Shown one piece after another: positions 1-8,146 of a stretch of DNA of 35,559 nt. The translations under genes were made by a program, and so were the position numbers. Under the pieces are notes generated by a model, which was given only the letters and a program-made list of their open reading frames with translations, searched no databases and had not been told where the DNA came from. Numbering within the stretch: position 1 is the first letter of the stretch; each line of letters begins with the position of its first letter. This DNA is from CAINVV01 sp964506325 (GTDB lineage: Bacteria > Bacteroidota > Bacteroidia > Bacteroidales > Prolixibacteraceae), in NCBI GenBank assembly GCA_964506325.1, contig CAZDLO010000030.1, positions 1-35,559 on the forward strand. The letters run 5' to 3'.

Positions 1-113
1 AAACCTAGTCTCTTTCTCTTCTTACCTCTTCTTAATTTCTTTCAATGAACTGTTGGGTGTTCTGAACTTGCTAAATCAAATCAATTTCTCAATTTTTTAG
101 TCGCAAGAGGGTG

Positions 114-145
114 CAAATTTAAAGCTATTTTTTCTCTTAACCAAA
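114..145 (-). promoter_or_regulatory. Leftward promoter, proximal, of probable rRNA operon
   Basis: On the minus strand a -7 box TAAATTTG (121 to 114) is followed directly by CACCC. A TTTG -33 box lies at 145 to 142, with a 20-nt spacer. This matches the Bacteroidota consensus TTTG-N19-21-TAnnTTTG. It points off the left edge and is the downstream member of a tandem pair. What it transcribes lies outside the window. Confidence 0.6.
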
Positions 146-287
146 AATTCTATCCGGTTTTTTCAAAAATCTTTCGCTTCGTTTCCTTTATCAATTTCTT
201 AATTCGGGAAAATCATTGCTGCACTCAAAGAACCTCGTTCGAATATGTGCTGGCATTTAAACCATCAACTAATTTTAAACGTGGGTG

Positions 288-316
288 CAAAGATAAATAC
301 TTTTATCTCTCAACAA
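288..316 (-). promoter_or_regulatory. Leftward promoter, distal, of probable rRNA operon
   Basis: On the minus strand the -7 box TATCTTTG (295 to 288) is followed by CACCC. A TTG (316 to 314) lies 18 nt upstream. It shares the TTTGCACCC core with the promoter at 114-145, so the two look like tandem promoters of one strongly expressed leftward unit. Confidence 0.6.
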
Positions 317-324
317 TGCCCGAA

Positions 325-351
325 AATAATATTTTTGATAAAAATATTATT
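325..351. repeat. AT-only 12-bp inverted repeat
   Basis: AATAATATTTTT and its exact reverse complement are separated by 3 nt (GAT). It lies between the end of lipB and the distal leftward promoter. It could act as a weak lipB terminator or as an AT-rich element upstream of the promoter. No long T-tract follows on either strand, so the terminator role is doubtful. Confidence 0.45.
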
Positions 352-442
352 CCTGATTAATTATCTGATTATGTTTGTGTTAGTTGCTGAATAAAGCTAA
401 AATAAGGCAATTAAACCGCCTCGTCCCGCCTTTTCAGGATAA

Positions 443-1144
443 TCAAATATTAACTTTAGCGTCGAATACTGACAAAAAACAGGATAAAACCGTTTTTTTA
501 ACTTCTTCAAAATCGACCGGCATTCCCAATTCCTTTCCCATGGAAGTAACGCCCTTGTCTGAAAATCCACATGGATTTATGTGCCGGAAGTAATCCAGGT
601 CGGTATTTACATTGAGTGCAAATCCGTGCATCGTAACATGACGTGAACTTTTTACCCCAATGGCACAGATTTTACGGGAAGATGGCAATCCGGAATCCAG
701 CCAGACACCTGTGGCTTCCGGATCACGGGAACCGGTGATTCCATACTGCGAAAGCGACCGGATGATAATCTCCTCCAGGCAAAAGATATATTGCCGTAGT
801 CCAATCTCAAAATTTTCCAGGTCCAGTATCGGATATCCAACCAGCTGTCCCGGACCGTGAAAGGTAATATCGCCCCCACGGTTGGTTTTGTAAAAGCTTA
901 CCTGCCTCTCTGCAAGCTCTGTGCTGTTCAGAAAGAGATTTTGCTGCACTCCGCTTTTCCCAAGGGTATACACAGGGAGATGTTCAACAAAAAGGAGATT
1001 TCCTCCCGTTTTGATACGTTCGGCATCCGGCAGCTTCTGGTTAAGTTGCTTACGTTCGATAATTTCTCCCATCAGCGACTCCTGCAACTCCCAAGTCGTG
1101 CCATATTCTGCAAGACCAAGATCCGTAAAATTTATGCTCCTCAT
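443..1144 (-). CDS. lipB: Octanoyl-[ACP]:protein N-octanoyltransferase (lipoate biosynthesis)
   Basis: This cytosolic enzyme transfers octanoate from acyl carrier protein to the lipoyl domains of 2-oxoacid dehydrogenases and the glycine cleavage H protein; LipA then inserts sulfur. The 233 residues match the family length. The signature GGDITFHGPGQLVGYP is at about 90-105. The catalytic lysine is K158 (RKICAIG), and the thioester cysteine is C192 in INPCG. Its ATG overlaps the lipA stop codon as ATGA (1141-1144), so the two genes are translationally coupled in one leftward operon with lipA first. Nothing is missing or odd. Confidence 0.95.
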   Translation of the reverse strand: MRSINFTDLGLAEYGTTWELQESLMGEIIERKQLNQKLPDAERIKTGGNLLFVEHLPVYTLGKSGVQQNLFLNSTELAERQVSFYKTNRGGDITFHGPGQLVGYPILDLENFEIGLRQYIFCLEEIIIRSLSQYGITGSRDPEATGVWLDSGLPSSRKICAIGVKSSRHVTMHGFALNVNTDLDYFRHINPCGFSDKGVTSMGKELGMPVDFEEVKKTVLSCFLSVFDAKVNI

Positions 1145-2001
1145 GACGAACTTCGGGTAATCAAATGTTTTTCCGCATGATAGGATGAACGAACCAGCGG
1201 TGCACTTTCAACAACACTGAATCCACGTGCCAGTCCTTCAGTCCTGTATTGTTCAAATATTCGGGGAGTTATATATTCTGCAACCTCCAGGTGGTTTTTT
1301 GTTGGCTGCAGGTACTGGCCGATGGTCAATATCTCACATCCGTTTGATCTCAGATCATCCATCGATTGCAAAACCTCTCCATAAGATTCTCCCAAACCAA
1401 CCATGATCCCTGATTTGGTGAAAATTCCGGAAGAGGCAATCATTCTGACCACATCCAGGCTGGTCCTGTATTTTGCCCTGCTCCTGACCAATGGGGTGAG
1501 CCGCTCAACCGTCTCGAGGTTATGGGAAATAATTTCAGGCTTTTCTGAAGAAATCAAGGAAATTAACTCAGCATTCCCGTCAAAATCAGGAATCAATACT
1601 TCGACTGTGGTGGCAGGATTTACTCTACGTATTTCCCTTATAGTTTCTGCCCAATGCCCTGCTCCCCCATCCTTAAGATCATCCCTGTCAACAGATGTTA
1701 TAACGACGTGCTTAAGTCCCATCAACCGGATTGATTCGGCAACTTTCAATGGTTCTCCATCGTCAGGCAAGAACGGCTTCCCGGAAAAGGTGGCGCAGAA
1801 TTTACATGACCTTGTGCAAATTTCACCAAGAATCATGAAAGTTGCAGTACCGGCACTCCAGCATTCTCCCATATTGGGACATTTGCCACTGGAACAAATA
1901 GTATGGAGATGATGCCCCTCGACAATCCTTTTCACCTCTTTGTAATTCGACCCGTTGGGAAGCCTGGTCTTCAGCCAGTCGGGTTTTTGTCTGGTTTTCA
2001 T
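1141..2001 (-). CDS. lipA: Lipoyl synthase, radical SAM
   Basis: It inserts two sulfur atoms into protein-bound octanoyl groups using two [4Fe-4S] clusters. The 286 residues carry the auxiliary-cluster motif C36-x4-C41-x5-C47 and the radical SAM triad C62-x3-C66-x2-C69. They end with the conserved RSSYHA (271-276), whose serine is a ligand of the auxiliary cluster in this family. The ATG start fits the promoter 24 nt upstream (2025-2032). It is the first gene of a lipA-lipB operon, with a 4-bp overlap. Divergent from it is the peptide transporter gene. Confidence 0.96.
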   Translation of the reverse strand: MKTRQKPDWLKTRLPNGSNYKEVKRIVEGHHLHTICSSGKCPNMGECWSAGTATFMILGEICTRSCKFCATFSGKPFLPDDGEPLKVAESIRLMGLKHVVITSVDRDDLKDGGAGHWAETIREIRRVNPATTVEVLIPDFDGNAELISLISSEKPEIISHNLETVERLTPLVRSRAKYRTSLDVVRMIASSGIFTKSGIMVGLGESYGEVLQSMDDLRSNGCEILTIGQYLQPTKNHLEVAEYITPRIFEQYRTEGLARGFSVVESAPLVRSSYHAEKHLITRSSS

Positions 2002-2024
2002 ATACCATATATAGTATGTGCCGG

Positions 2025-2032
2025 CAAAGATA
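2025..2032 (-). promoter_or_regulatory. lipA promoter, -7 box
   Basis: TATCTTTG reads on the minus strand from 2032 to 2025, a perfect TAnnTTTG. The expected transcript start is about 2018, giving a 5' leader of some 17 nt before the lipA ATG. No exact -33 TTG is seen at the usual distance. Confidence 0.55.
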
Positions 2033-2184
2033 AGTTGAATAAACCGGAAAATGATTTTGAAACCGGGTATTCAACTGCCAAAATTTGAGACAGAAAGTAT
2101 TGCTATATAATATATGGTGCAGAAACGGCATAAAATCCGTGAAACTCACCAGTCCCTGCAGCAAAAAAGTGCAGCAAAAATTTC

Positions 2185-2192
2185 TACATTTG
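2185..2192 (+). promoter_or_regulatory. Peptide transporter promoter, -7 box
   Basis: TACATTTG matches TAnnTTTG and lies 23 nt before ATG 2216. It sits inside the longer open frame that begins at 2114, so it argues for the downstream start. The -33 box is not clear. Confidence 0.5.
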
Positions 2193-2215
2193 AACCGTAC
2201 AATAACAGGTTTCAG

Positions 2216-3661
2216 ATGACCACATTAAAATTATTCAAACAATTCCCCTCCAATTTTTGGTATGCCAATGCCATGGAGTTGTTTGAACGTTGGGCGTTTT
2301 ATGGGTTTTATATGCTTTTTGCCCTATACCTGACAGGATCAACCGACCAGGGTGGACTTGGCTTTAGCCAGACCCAAAAAGGACTGATGATGGGAGTAGG
2401 TACTGCCATTCTTTATATTTTACCCTTGATCACCGGAGCCATTGCAGACAGGATCGGTTACCGGAAAACACTGTTTATCGCCTACAGCCTGTATACCCTG
2501 GCATTCTTGATGATGCCGCTGTTTCATACCTATACGTCAGTATTTGTTTTGTACCTGTTCCTGGCAGTCGGTGCTGCTCTTTTCAAACCAATCATTTCCG
2601 CAACAATAGCCAAAACAACCAATGGGGAGACCTCCTCCATTGGGTTCGGCATCTTTTACATGATGGTAAATATTGGTGCATTTGTAGGCCCGTTCGTAAC
2701 CAGCTTTTTCAGGAAATATGCATGGGATTATGTTTTCTTCGCCTCCGCAGCGGTAATAGCCTTCAACTTCGTACTGCTGATTCTCCTGTTTAAAGAACCA
2801 ACCAATAAAACTAATGAGTACCGGTCCCTTACCATAACCGGTGAACTCAAAAGGCTTTTTGGCAATATCCTGGAGGCCCTGTCTGATTGGCGGTTTTTCC
2901 TCTTTCTGATGATTATTGCCGGTTTCTGGACCATGTACTACCAACTTTTTCTATCTCTTCCGGTTTTTATTGACCAATGGGGGGATACCCACACAGTTTA
3001 CAATTTTCTGAACTCTTCCTGGCCCTGGCTGGCAGCAAGATTGGGCACACCTGAAGGTACAATCCCTGCCGAACTGATAGTAAATGCCGATGCAGGCTTT
3101 ATCATCCTGCTGCAGATTGTCGTCTCTGCAATTGTAATGCGATACAAACCCTTAAGGGTGATGACCGCAGGAATTCTGATTGCCTCAGTCGCCATGGGGT
3201 TGTGCTTCTCAACCCAAAACGGATTTTTAGTACTCTTGTTCCTGTTGCTCTTTTCTTTTGGAGAGATGTCCAGTTCACCCAAGATCACGGAATACATCGG
3301 CAGGATTGCTCCGCCAGATAAAACAGCCCTTTACATGGGATGTTCCTTTATTCCGGTTGCCATTGGCTCCCTGTTTGCGGGTTTTGTTTCAGGAAACGTT
3401 TATGAGGGAATGTCTGACAAAATATCCCTTGCCCAACGCGAAGCTGTTTCCCGAAACTTCCAGATACCTTCGATCAGCGGGCATTTTTCACAAAATGACT
3501 ACCTTTATGCTGCAGCACAGAAAATGGGAATGAGTAGCGATCAGTTTACCCAATTTTTATGGGATAAATATCACCCTTCTTCCATCTGGATGGTGATAAC
3601 CGGGATTGGAATTGCATCCATGGTTGCACTCTTCCTGTACGACCGACTTGTCAGGAAGTAA
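2216..3661 (+). CDS. Proton-dependent oligopeptide transporter (POT/PTR family, MFS)
   Basis: This is a predicted inner-membrane symporter taking up di- and tripeptides with protons. From ATG 2216 it has 481 residues and about 12 or more hydrophobic segments. The POT proton-coupling motif ExxER is present near residue 22 (MELFERWAFYGF). The region IGFGIFYMMVNIGAFVGP matches the conserved block around TM5 of the family. The frame is open to 2114, but the first 34 residues are polar, unlike family N-termini, and a promoter box lies within them, so I set the start at 2216. Substrate preference cannot be read from the sequence. It is likely monocistronic or cotranscribed with the secreted protein gene that follows 45 nt later. 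Confidence 0.88.
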   Translation: MTTLKLFKQFPSNFWYANAMELFERWAFYGFYMLFALYLTGSTDQGGLGFSQTQKGLMMGVGTAILYILPLITGAIADRIGYRKTLFIAYSLYTLAFLMMPLFHTYTSVFVLYLFLAVGAALFKPIISATIAKTTNGETSSIGFGIFYMMVNIGAFVGPFVTSFFRKYAWDYVFFASAAVIAFNFVLLILLFKEPTNKTNEYRSLTITGELKRLFGNILEALSDWRFFLFLMIIAGFWTMYYQLFLSLPVFIDQWGDTHTVYNFLNSSWPWLAARLGTPEGTIPAELIVNADAGFIILLQIVVSAIVMRYKPLRVMTAGILIASVAMGLCFSTQNGFLVLLFLLLFSFGEMSSSPKITEYIGRIAPPDKTALYMGCSFIPVAIGSLFAGFVSGNVYEGMSDKISLAQREAVSRNFQIPSISGHFSQNDYLYAAAQKMGMSSDQFTQFLWDKYHPSSIWMVITGIGIASMVALFLYDRLVRK

Positions 3662-3706
3662 CTTTTACCCGGAAACATACCGGATTAAATTCTAAAAAAC
3701 AAAACA

Positions 3707-4882
3707 ATGCCACGAAGTCACTATAGCACAATTTCATCCTGTACCGGTTACCATAGAATATTCCCCAACCCGGGACTTCTCGTGCTTCTTTTCGTGATGC
3801 TGGTCTCATCCGGTGCATTTGCCCAGCAAAATTCAGGCACTCTGATTGCCAACGAACAGATAGAGTCCGATTCTACCGGAACCCTGAGGGTCGAAATCAA
3901 CAACCTTAATTTTTACAAAAACAACGAATACATGAGCAAGATTGTGGACGGATACACCCTGCCGGGGACATGGATCCGACCCAAACTGGTCTATTATCCG
4001 GATAAAAAATTCAGGATGGAACTCGGTGTGCATGCCTTGTCCTTTCACGGCCTGGAGAAATACACGTTTTTCCCATGGTTTTCTGCCATTTACAAGCCAA
4101 CCGGGCATATCACTTTCAGGATGGGAAACCTGAACCAGGATCTTAACCATGGACTGCCGGAACCTGTCCTGGACAGCGAACATATCCTCATTGACAAACC
4201 AGAAGCCGGTATTCAGGGGAAAATAATCTATGACAAGTGGAATGTTGATTGCTGGCTTGACTGGCAAAAGATGATCTTCAGAGGCGACCCCTTCAAGGAA
4301 AGGATAGTATTCGGAACCGCCGGTTCGGTTGTGTTGTTTCAGAATGAAAAAAAGAAACTTTCGTTGCCCATCATTTTCCATGGGCTTCACGAAGGAGGGG
4401 AAATTGATATCGATCCAGGTCTGGCAGAAACCAATATTGTTTTATCAGAAGGACTGAGATACGAATACCAGACGGGTGGTTCACTCATTAAATCCGGACG
4501 ACTGGAATTCAATTTTCTGCAATCAACTTATCCCCAGAACAAAACTATGCTGCCTGGGAAGAGTGGAATTGGATTCTTCCTGCAGACTGCCATGAATACG
4601 GATTATGGAACTTTCTCATCCGGTTACTGGCAAGGGGAGAATTTCTTCGCCCCGATGGGAAATCAACTGTACCAAAACGCTGTTACAACATCCACCATTT
4701 CCACGCCGCATAACAGACTGCTGGTTTTCTCCTACAGTTACGACCATATCATCTTCGGAAAAAGCAAATTCGGAATGGTCAGTGATCTGTTTTACAATCC
4801 CAATACCGGAAGATTTTCCAACAGTGCAGGTCTTTACCTGATGATCAATCTTTCCTTCCTGGTCAAAAAGGGTACCACCTGA
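3707..4882 (+). CDS. Secreted or outer-membrane protein of unknown function
   Basis: I do not recognise the family. The 391-residue product begins with about 20 polar residues, then a hydrophobic stretch (LLVLLFVMLVSSGAFA, about 23-39) ending in AFA-QQ, a good signal peptidase I site. The mature part is rich in aromatic residues and short alternating hydrophobic/polar strands. It ends in LYLMINLSFLVKKGTT, with a terminal strand that would suit a beta barrel of the outer membrane. There are no cysteine clusters or enzyme motifs. It lies 45 nt after the peptide transporter gene, with no terminator visible between them, so cotranscription is possible. No functional link is shown. Confidence 0.75.
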   Translation: MPRSHYSTISSCTGYHRIFPNPGLLVLLFVMLVSSGAFAQQNSGTLIANEQIESDSTGTLRVEINNLNFYKNNEYMSKIVDGYTLPGTWIRPKLVYYPDKKFRMELGVHALSFHGLEKYTFFPWFSAIYKPTGHITFRMGNLNQDLNHGLPEPVLDSEHILIDKPEAGIQGKIIYDKWNVDCWLDWQKMIFRGDPFKERIVFGTAGSVVLFQNEKKKLSLPIIFHGLHEGGEIDIDPGLAETNIVLSEGLRYEYQTGGSLIKSGRLEFNFLQSTYPQNKTMLPGKSGIGFFLQTAMNTDYGTFSSGYWQGENFFAPMGNQLYQNAVTTSTISTPHNRLLVFSYSYDHIIFGKSKFGMVSDLFYNPNTGRFSNSAGLYLMINLSFLVKKGTT

Positions 4883-4946
4883 GAAGTCCAACCCTTCAAA
4901 AGAATCATTAATCCCTGATATTGTTCCACTTATTTTTTTGACGAAG

Positions 4947-4976
4947 TTGTTGTTTTCAAAAAAAACGCTACTTTTG
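4947..4976 (+). promoter_or_regulatory. rplM operon promoter
   Basis: TTG (4947-4949), a 19-nt spacer, then TACTTTTG (4969-4976): a near-perfect Bacteroidota housekeeping promoter. Transcription should begin near 4983, leaving a leader of about 150 nt before rplM. Confidence 0.75.
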
Positions 4977-4982
4977 CAGTCC

Positions 4983-5136
4983 CGATTTTATCCTAATTTG
5001 TCGTTGTATGGATTGGAAGCGGTATCAACCTTAGCAAAATTTGCCGAATAGTGGAACTCGGTGAACTGATACAGCGAAAATTCGACAGGTGAACCGACAA
5101 ACAACGGATTGTATCACTTTATAAAAAGAACCGAAA
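4983..5136 (+). promoter_or_regulatory. Structured 5' leader of rplM-rpsI, candidate ribosomal-protein leader
   Basis: About 150 nt of untranslated RNA precede the rplM start. The segment TGATAC (5067-5072) can pair with GTATCA at 5022-5027. Alternatively, extended to TGATACAG, it can pair with TTGTATCA at 5109-5116, about 20 nt before the start codon. The two pairings exclude each other. Ribosomal-protein operons are often autoregulated through such leaders, and I recall an L13 leader motif being proposed for Bacteroidia. Whether this sequence fits that motif was not tested. Confidence 0.45.
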
Positions 5137-5592
5137 TTGGACACTTTAAGTTACAAAACCGTATCGCTTAACAAAGCAACGGTACAAAAGGAATGGGTAG
5201 TGGTAGATGCCACAGACCAAATTCTGGGTAGATTGTCAAGTAAGATTGCTATAGTACTCAGAGGCAAGCACAAAGCAGGTTACACTCCTCACGTGGATTG
5301 CGGTGACAATGTTATCGTTATCAACGCGGAAAAAGTTCGTTTAACCGGAAACAAGCTGAAAGGCAAAGTTTACATACGTCACACCGGGTATCCGGGAGGT
5401 CAGCGTTTTCAGACTGCTGAAGAACTCATGGCAAAACATCCTGCACGTATGGTTGAAAAAGCGGTTAAGGGAATGTTGCCCAAGAACAGTCTTGGTGCCC
5501 GCCTGTTTACCAATTTGCATGTTTTTGTTGGAGCTGAGCACGATAAGATGGCCCAGCAGCCAAAAGTTATTAACCTTGACAATATTAGATAA
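5137..5592 (+). CDS. rplM: 50S ribosomal protein L13
   Basis: An early-binding large-subunit protein. The 151 residues match Bacteroidota L13 from end to end: N-terminal LSYKTVSLNKATVQKEW, then VDATDQILGRLSSKIA, the CGDNVIVINAEKV block, and GMLPKNSLGARLFTNLHVF. The start codon is TTG. No ATG or GTG lies nearby in frame, and homologues begin at MDTLSYKT, so TTG is well supported. The next gene, rpsI, begins 5 nt after the stop. This is the conserved L13-S9 pair, followed here by S2 and EF-Ts. Confidence 0.97.
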   Translation: MDTLSYKTVSLNKATVQKEWVVVDATDQILGRLSSKIAIVLRGKHKAGYTPHVDCGDNVIVINAEKVRLTGNKLKGKVYIRHTGYPGGQRFQTAEELMAKHPARMVEKAVKGMLPKNSLGARLFTNLHVFVGAEHDKMAQQPKVINLDNIR

Positions 5593-5597
5593 GAATC

Positions 5598-5984
5598 ATG
5601 GAAGTTATTAACGCTCTGGGCAGAAGAAAAACTGCTGTTGCCCGTGTATATCTTACTGAAGGCAAAGGAAATATTACCATCAACAAAAGAGAACTGAACG
5701 AGTACTTCCCCGTTGGTACCCTGCAATATGTAGTTCAGCAACCGCTGAACCTTTGCGAAGTTGCCGGGCAATACGACATCAAAGTCAATCTTGACGGAGG
5801 TGGTATAACAGGTCAGGCTGAGGCATTGCGCCTGGGCATCTCCCGTGCACTGCTAAAAATTAATGCGGAATTTCGTCCTAAATTAAAAGCTGCTGGCTTC
5901 CTGACACGTGACCCACGCGAGGTTGAACGTAAAAAACCGGGTCGTCCAAAAGCACGCAAGAGATTCCAGTTCTCTAAACGTTAA
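5598..5984 (+). CDS. rpsI: 30S ribosomal protein S9
   Basis: A small-subunit protein whose C-terminal tail reaches the P-site tRNA. The 128 residues begin EVINALGRRKTAVARVYL and contain GGGITGQAEALRLGISRALL. They end in the basic tail RKKPGRPKARKRFQFSKR, complete to the conserved SKR terminus. It is 5 nt downstream of rplM and undoubtedly in the same transcript. The 108-nt gap before rpsB contains no clear terminator, so read-through into rpsB-tsf is likely. Confidence 0.97.
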   Translation: MEVINALGRRKTAVARVYLTEGKGNITINKRELNEYFPVGTLQYVVQQPLNLCEVAGQYDIKVNLDGGGITGQAEALRLGISRALLKINAEFRPKLKAAGFLTRDPREVERKKPGRPKARKRFQFSKR

Positions 5985-6092
5985 TCGATTAAAGCACTTT
6001 TTATTTTTAATAACAGGTTTAGCATCTAAATTCTCAGGACTCCTTTTGCGGACTACCTGGGGATTGACTGAACAGAAAGTAAACAATTTATT

Positions 6093-6974
6093 ATGCCAAG
6101 AACAGAATTTAAGCAATTGCTGGATGCAGGCGTTTACTTCGGACACCTCAAACGCAAATGGAATCCAAGCATGGCTCCCTATATCTTCATGGAGAAGAAC
6201 GGGATCCACATCATCGACCTGCAAAAAACAATTGTAAAGATTGACGAAGCTGCCGATGCACTCAAACAAATCGCCCGTTCAGGCCGCAAAGTAATGTTTG
6301 TTGCTACAAAAAAACAGGCGAAAACAATCGTTGCCGAGAAAGTATCAGCTGTTAACATGCCTTATGTGGTTGAACGCTGGCCTGGTGGTATGCTCACCAA
6401 CTTCCCTACTATCCGCAAGGCTGTTAAGAAGATGTCTACCATCGACAAAATGATCAAGGATTCAAGCTGGGACAACCTCTCCAAGCGCGAAAAACTTCAG
6501 ATCACCCGCCAAAGGGCCAAACTGGAGAAGATACTTGGTTCCATTGTGGACCTGACACGCTTACCTGCAGCTCTCTTTATCATAGACGTGATGAAGGAAA
6601 AAATTGCGGTACGTGAAGCACAACGCCTTAGTATTCCAATTTTTGGAATGGTGGATACCAACTCTGATCCTAATGGAATCGATTTCGTTATTCCGGCAAA
6701 CGATGACGCATCACAATCTATTGATCTGATAGTGGGCGTTATGTGCGAGGCAATCAAAGATGGTCTTTCAGACAGAAAAGTCGAACGGGAAAAGGATGAG
6801 ACCGACGAAAAGCCACTTACAAGCCTGAAAAAAGGTCGTAAGGCTGTTGCCAAAATCATCGTTGAAGATGATGAAGAGCTCGAAGTAGACGACAAGGAGG
6901 AAATTCTCGATGAAGAGCTGGAAGCAATTCTGGAGGATGACGAGGTCGTTGAAGATGAAGAAGAATTGAAATAA
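6093..6974 (+). CDS. rpsB: 30S ribosomal protein S2 with an acidic C-terminal extension
   Basis: S2 binds late in small-subunit assembly and helps recruit S1. Family blocks are present: LLDAGVYFGHLKRKWNPSM near the N-terminus, VERWPGGMLTNFPTIRK, LPAALFIIDVMKEKIAVREA and PIFGMVDTNSDPNGIDFVIPAND. The 293 residues exceed the roughly 240 of E. coli S2. The extra C-terminal 50-60 residues include a basic patch (KKGRKAVAK) followed by a tail of almost only Glu and Asp. The tail could fold back on basic ribosomal surfaces or act as a charge spacer; this is inference. It is followed by tsf, the classical rpsB-tsf pair. Confidence 0.96.
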   Translation: MPRTEFKQLLDAGVYFGHLKRKWNPSMAPYIFMEKNGIHIIDLQKTIVKIDEAADALKQIARSGRKVMFVATKKQAKTIVAEKVSAVNMPYVVERWPGGMLTNFPTIRKAVKKMSTIDKMIKDSSWDNLSKREKLQITRQRAKLEKILGSIVDLTRLPAALFIIDVMKEKIAVREAQRLSIPIFGMVDTNSDPNGIDFVIPANDDASQSIDLIVGVMCEAIKDGLSDRKVEREKDETDEKPLTSLKKGRKAVAKIIVEDDEELEVDDKEEILDEELEAILEDDEVVEDEEELK

Positions 6975-7079
6975 TCAACTCGTCCTTCAACCTTCCGGCA
7001 AAAAGGGGATAATCTGATTTTGTTCCTTTAGCCCCGGAAAAACAATTATTTAAAAACAAAACTCCCAATATTTTTTGAG

Positions 7080-7904
7080 ATGGAAATTAGTACTGCTGAT
7101 GTAGTTAAACTGCGTAAAGCGACAGGTGCAGGAATGATGGATTGCAAAAATGCTTTGACCGATGCCGAAGGCAATTTTGACCGTGCTATTGAGATCATCC
7201 GTGAAAAAGGTAAACTGATTGCGAGCAAACGTGCCGACAGGGAATCCGCTGAAGGTGTTGTTCTTGCAAAGGTATCTGCAGACCATAGTTTCGGGGCAGT
7301 CATGTCTCTAAACTGTGAAACGGACTTCGTAGCCAAAAACACCAACTTCATCGCTCTTACCAATAAATTAATTGATGAAGCAATAGCTCACAAAAGCAAT
7401 AACCTTGAGGAGGTAAAAGCTCTTATTCTTGAAGGCCGTACCATCGGTGAGCAGGTATTAGAACAAACAGGTATCATAGGAGAGAAAATTGAATTGCCAT
7501 TCTATGAATGCATTGCTGCTGCCTTTGTAGTTCCTTACATTCACCCTGGAAACAAACTTGCCACACTGGTTGGCTTCAACAAACCGGTAGATGCACAGGT
7601 CGGTAAAGACATTGCTATGCAAATTGCTGCAATGAGTCCGGTTTCTATTGATGTTGATGACGTTTCTCCGGCTGTTGTTGAACAGGAATTAAAGATTGCC
7701 AAGGAAAAATTCCGCCTGGAAGGCAAGCCTGAAAATATGCTCGACAAAATTGCACAGGGTGCATTGAACAAATTCTTCAAGGAAAGTACCCTCATGAATC
7801 AGGACTTTGTTAAAGACAACAAGATGACTATCCGCCAATATCTCGGAAGCATCGACAAAGACCTTAAAGTCACTGAGATCAAGCGATTCACTTTGAACGT
7901 TTAA
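7080..7904 (+). CDS. tsf: Translation elongation factor Ts
   Basis: The GDP/GTP exchange factor for EF-Tu. The 274 residues begin with the UBA-like domain (VVKLRKATGAGMMDCKNAL). They contain the exchange-loop signature NCETDFVAKN near residue 80, and end with the dimerisation and C-terminal modules. It lies 105 nt after rpsB. The gap contains TTCCGG and CCCCGGAA segments that could form a hairpin but have no T-tract. A strong rho-independent terminator directly after the stop codon ends the rplM-tsf unit. Confidence 0.97.
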   Translation: MEISTADVVKLRKATGAGMMDCKNALTDAEGNFDRAIEIIREKGKLIASKRADRESAEGVVLAKVSADHSFGAVMSLNCETDFVAKNTNFIALTNKLIDEAIAHKSNNLEEVKALILEGRTIGEQVLEQTGIIGEKIELPFYECIAAAFVVPYIHPGNKLATLVGFNKPVDAQVGKDIAMQIAAMSPVSIDVDDVSPAVVEQELKIAKEKFRLEGKPENMLDKIAQGALNKFFKESTLMNQDFVKDNKMTIRQYLGSIDKDLKVTEIKRFTLNV

Positions 7905-7928
7905 TCATAGTTCCCCCTGAAAAAAAAA

Positions 7929-7952
7929 GCCTCCTATTGGAGGTTTTTTTTT
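7929..7952 (+). terminator. Rho-independent terminator after tsf
   Basis: CCTCC-TATT-GGAGG (7930-7943) is followed by nine T and preceded by a run of A, so it can work in both directions. It sits about 25 nt after the tsf stop. Confidence 0.85.
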
Positions 7953-7995
7953 GGACCGGAAGTATTCTTTTATGGTGAAGTGCCATCTCAAATGG

Positions 7996-8026
7996 TTTGA
8001 TATCATTCTTTTTTAATTTAAATTTG
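7996..8026 (+). promoter_or_regulatory. pyrH promoter
   Basis: TTTG (7996-7999), a 19-nt spacer and TAAATTTG (8019-8026) match the full Bacteroidota promoter consensus. The predicted 5' leader before pyrH is about 115 nt; I see no clear structure in it. Confidence 0.75.
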
Positions 8027-8146
8027 TATAAAATCGCTCGACGGAGGATGTTCTGAACCAGGAAATACACCGGCAGTTAAATTTCGACTTAACATACTGA
8101 AAAACAATAAATTTAGTCACCAAATCTCTCGCAAATAACTATTGAA

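Larger units (their letters stand above)
1..442. other. Gene-free stretch; probable rRNA leader reading leftward
   Basis: I see no credible coding region here. It holds the two tandem leftward promoters, an AT-only 12-bp hairpin (325-351), and, on the minus strand, about 110 nt of A/G-rich leader running off the edge. That leader includes AGTTCATTGAAAG, similar to the 'GTTCATTGA/GTTCTTTGA' stretches I associate with Bacteroidota rRNA leaders and spacers. A contig ending at an rRNA operon is usual because rRNA copies collapse in assembly. The rRNA itself is not in the window, so this identity is inferred. Confidence 0.4.

Noticed and set aside
1403..1912. 169-codon open frame opposite lipA
   Set aside because: It lies wholly within lipA, which has all its motifs; typical antisense shadow.
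2537..2944. 135-codon frame opposite the POT transporter
   Set aside because: Antisense shadow of a membrane protein gene with family motifs on the other strand.
3833..4390. 185-codon frame opposite the secreted protein gene
   Set aside because: The sense strand has a signal peptide and continuous frame; the antisense product has no recognisable features.
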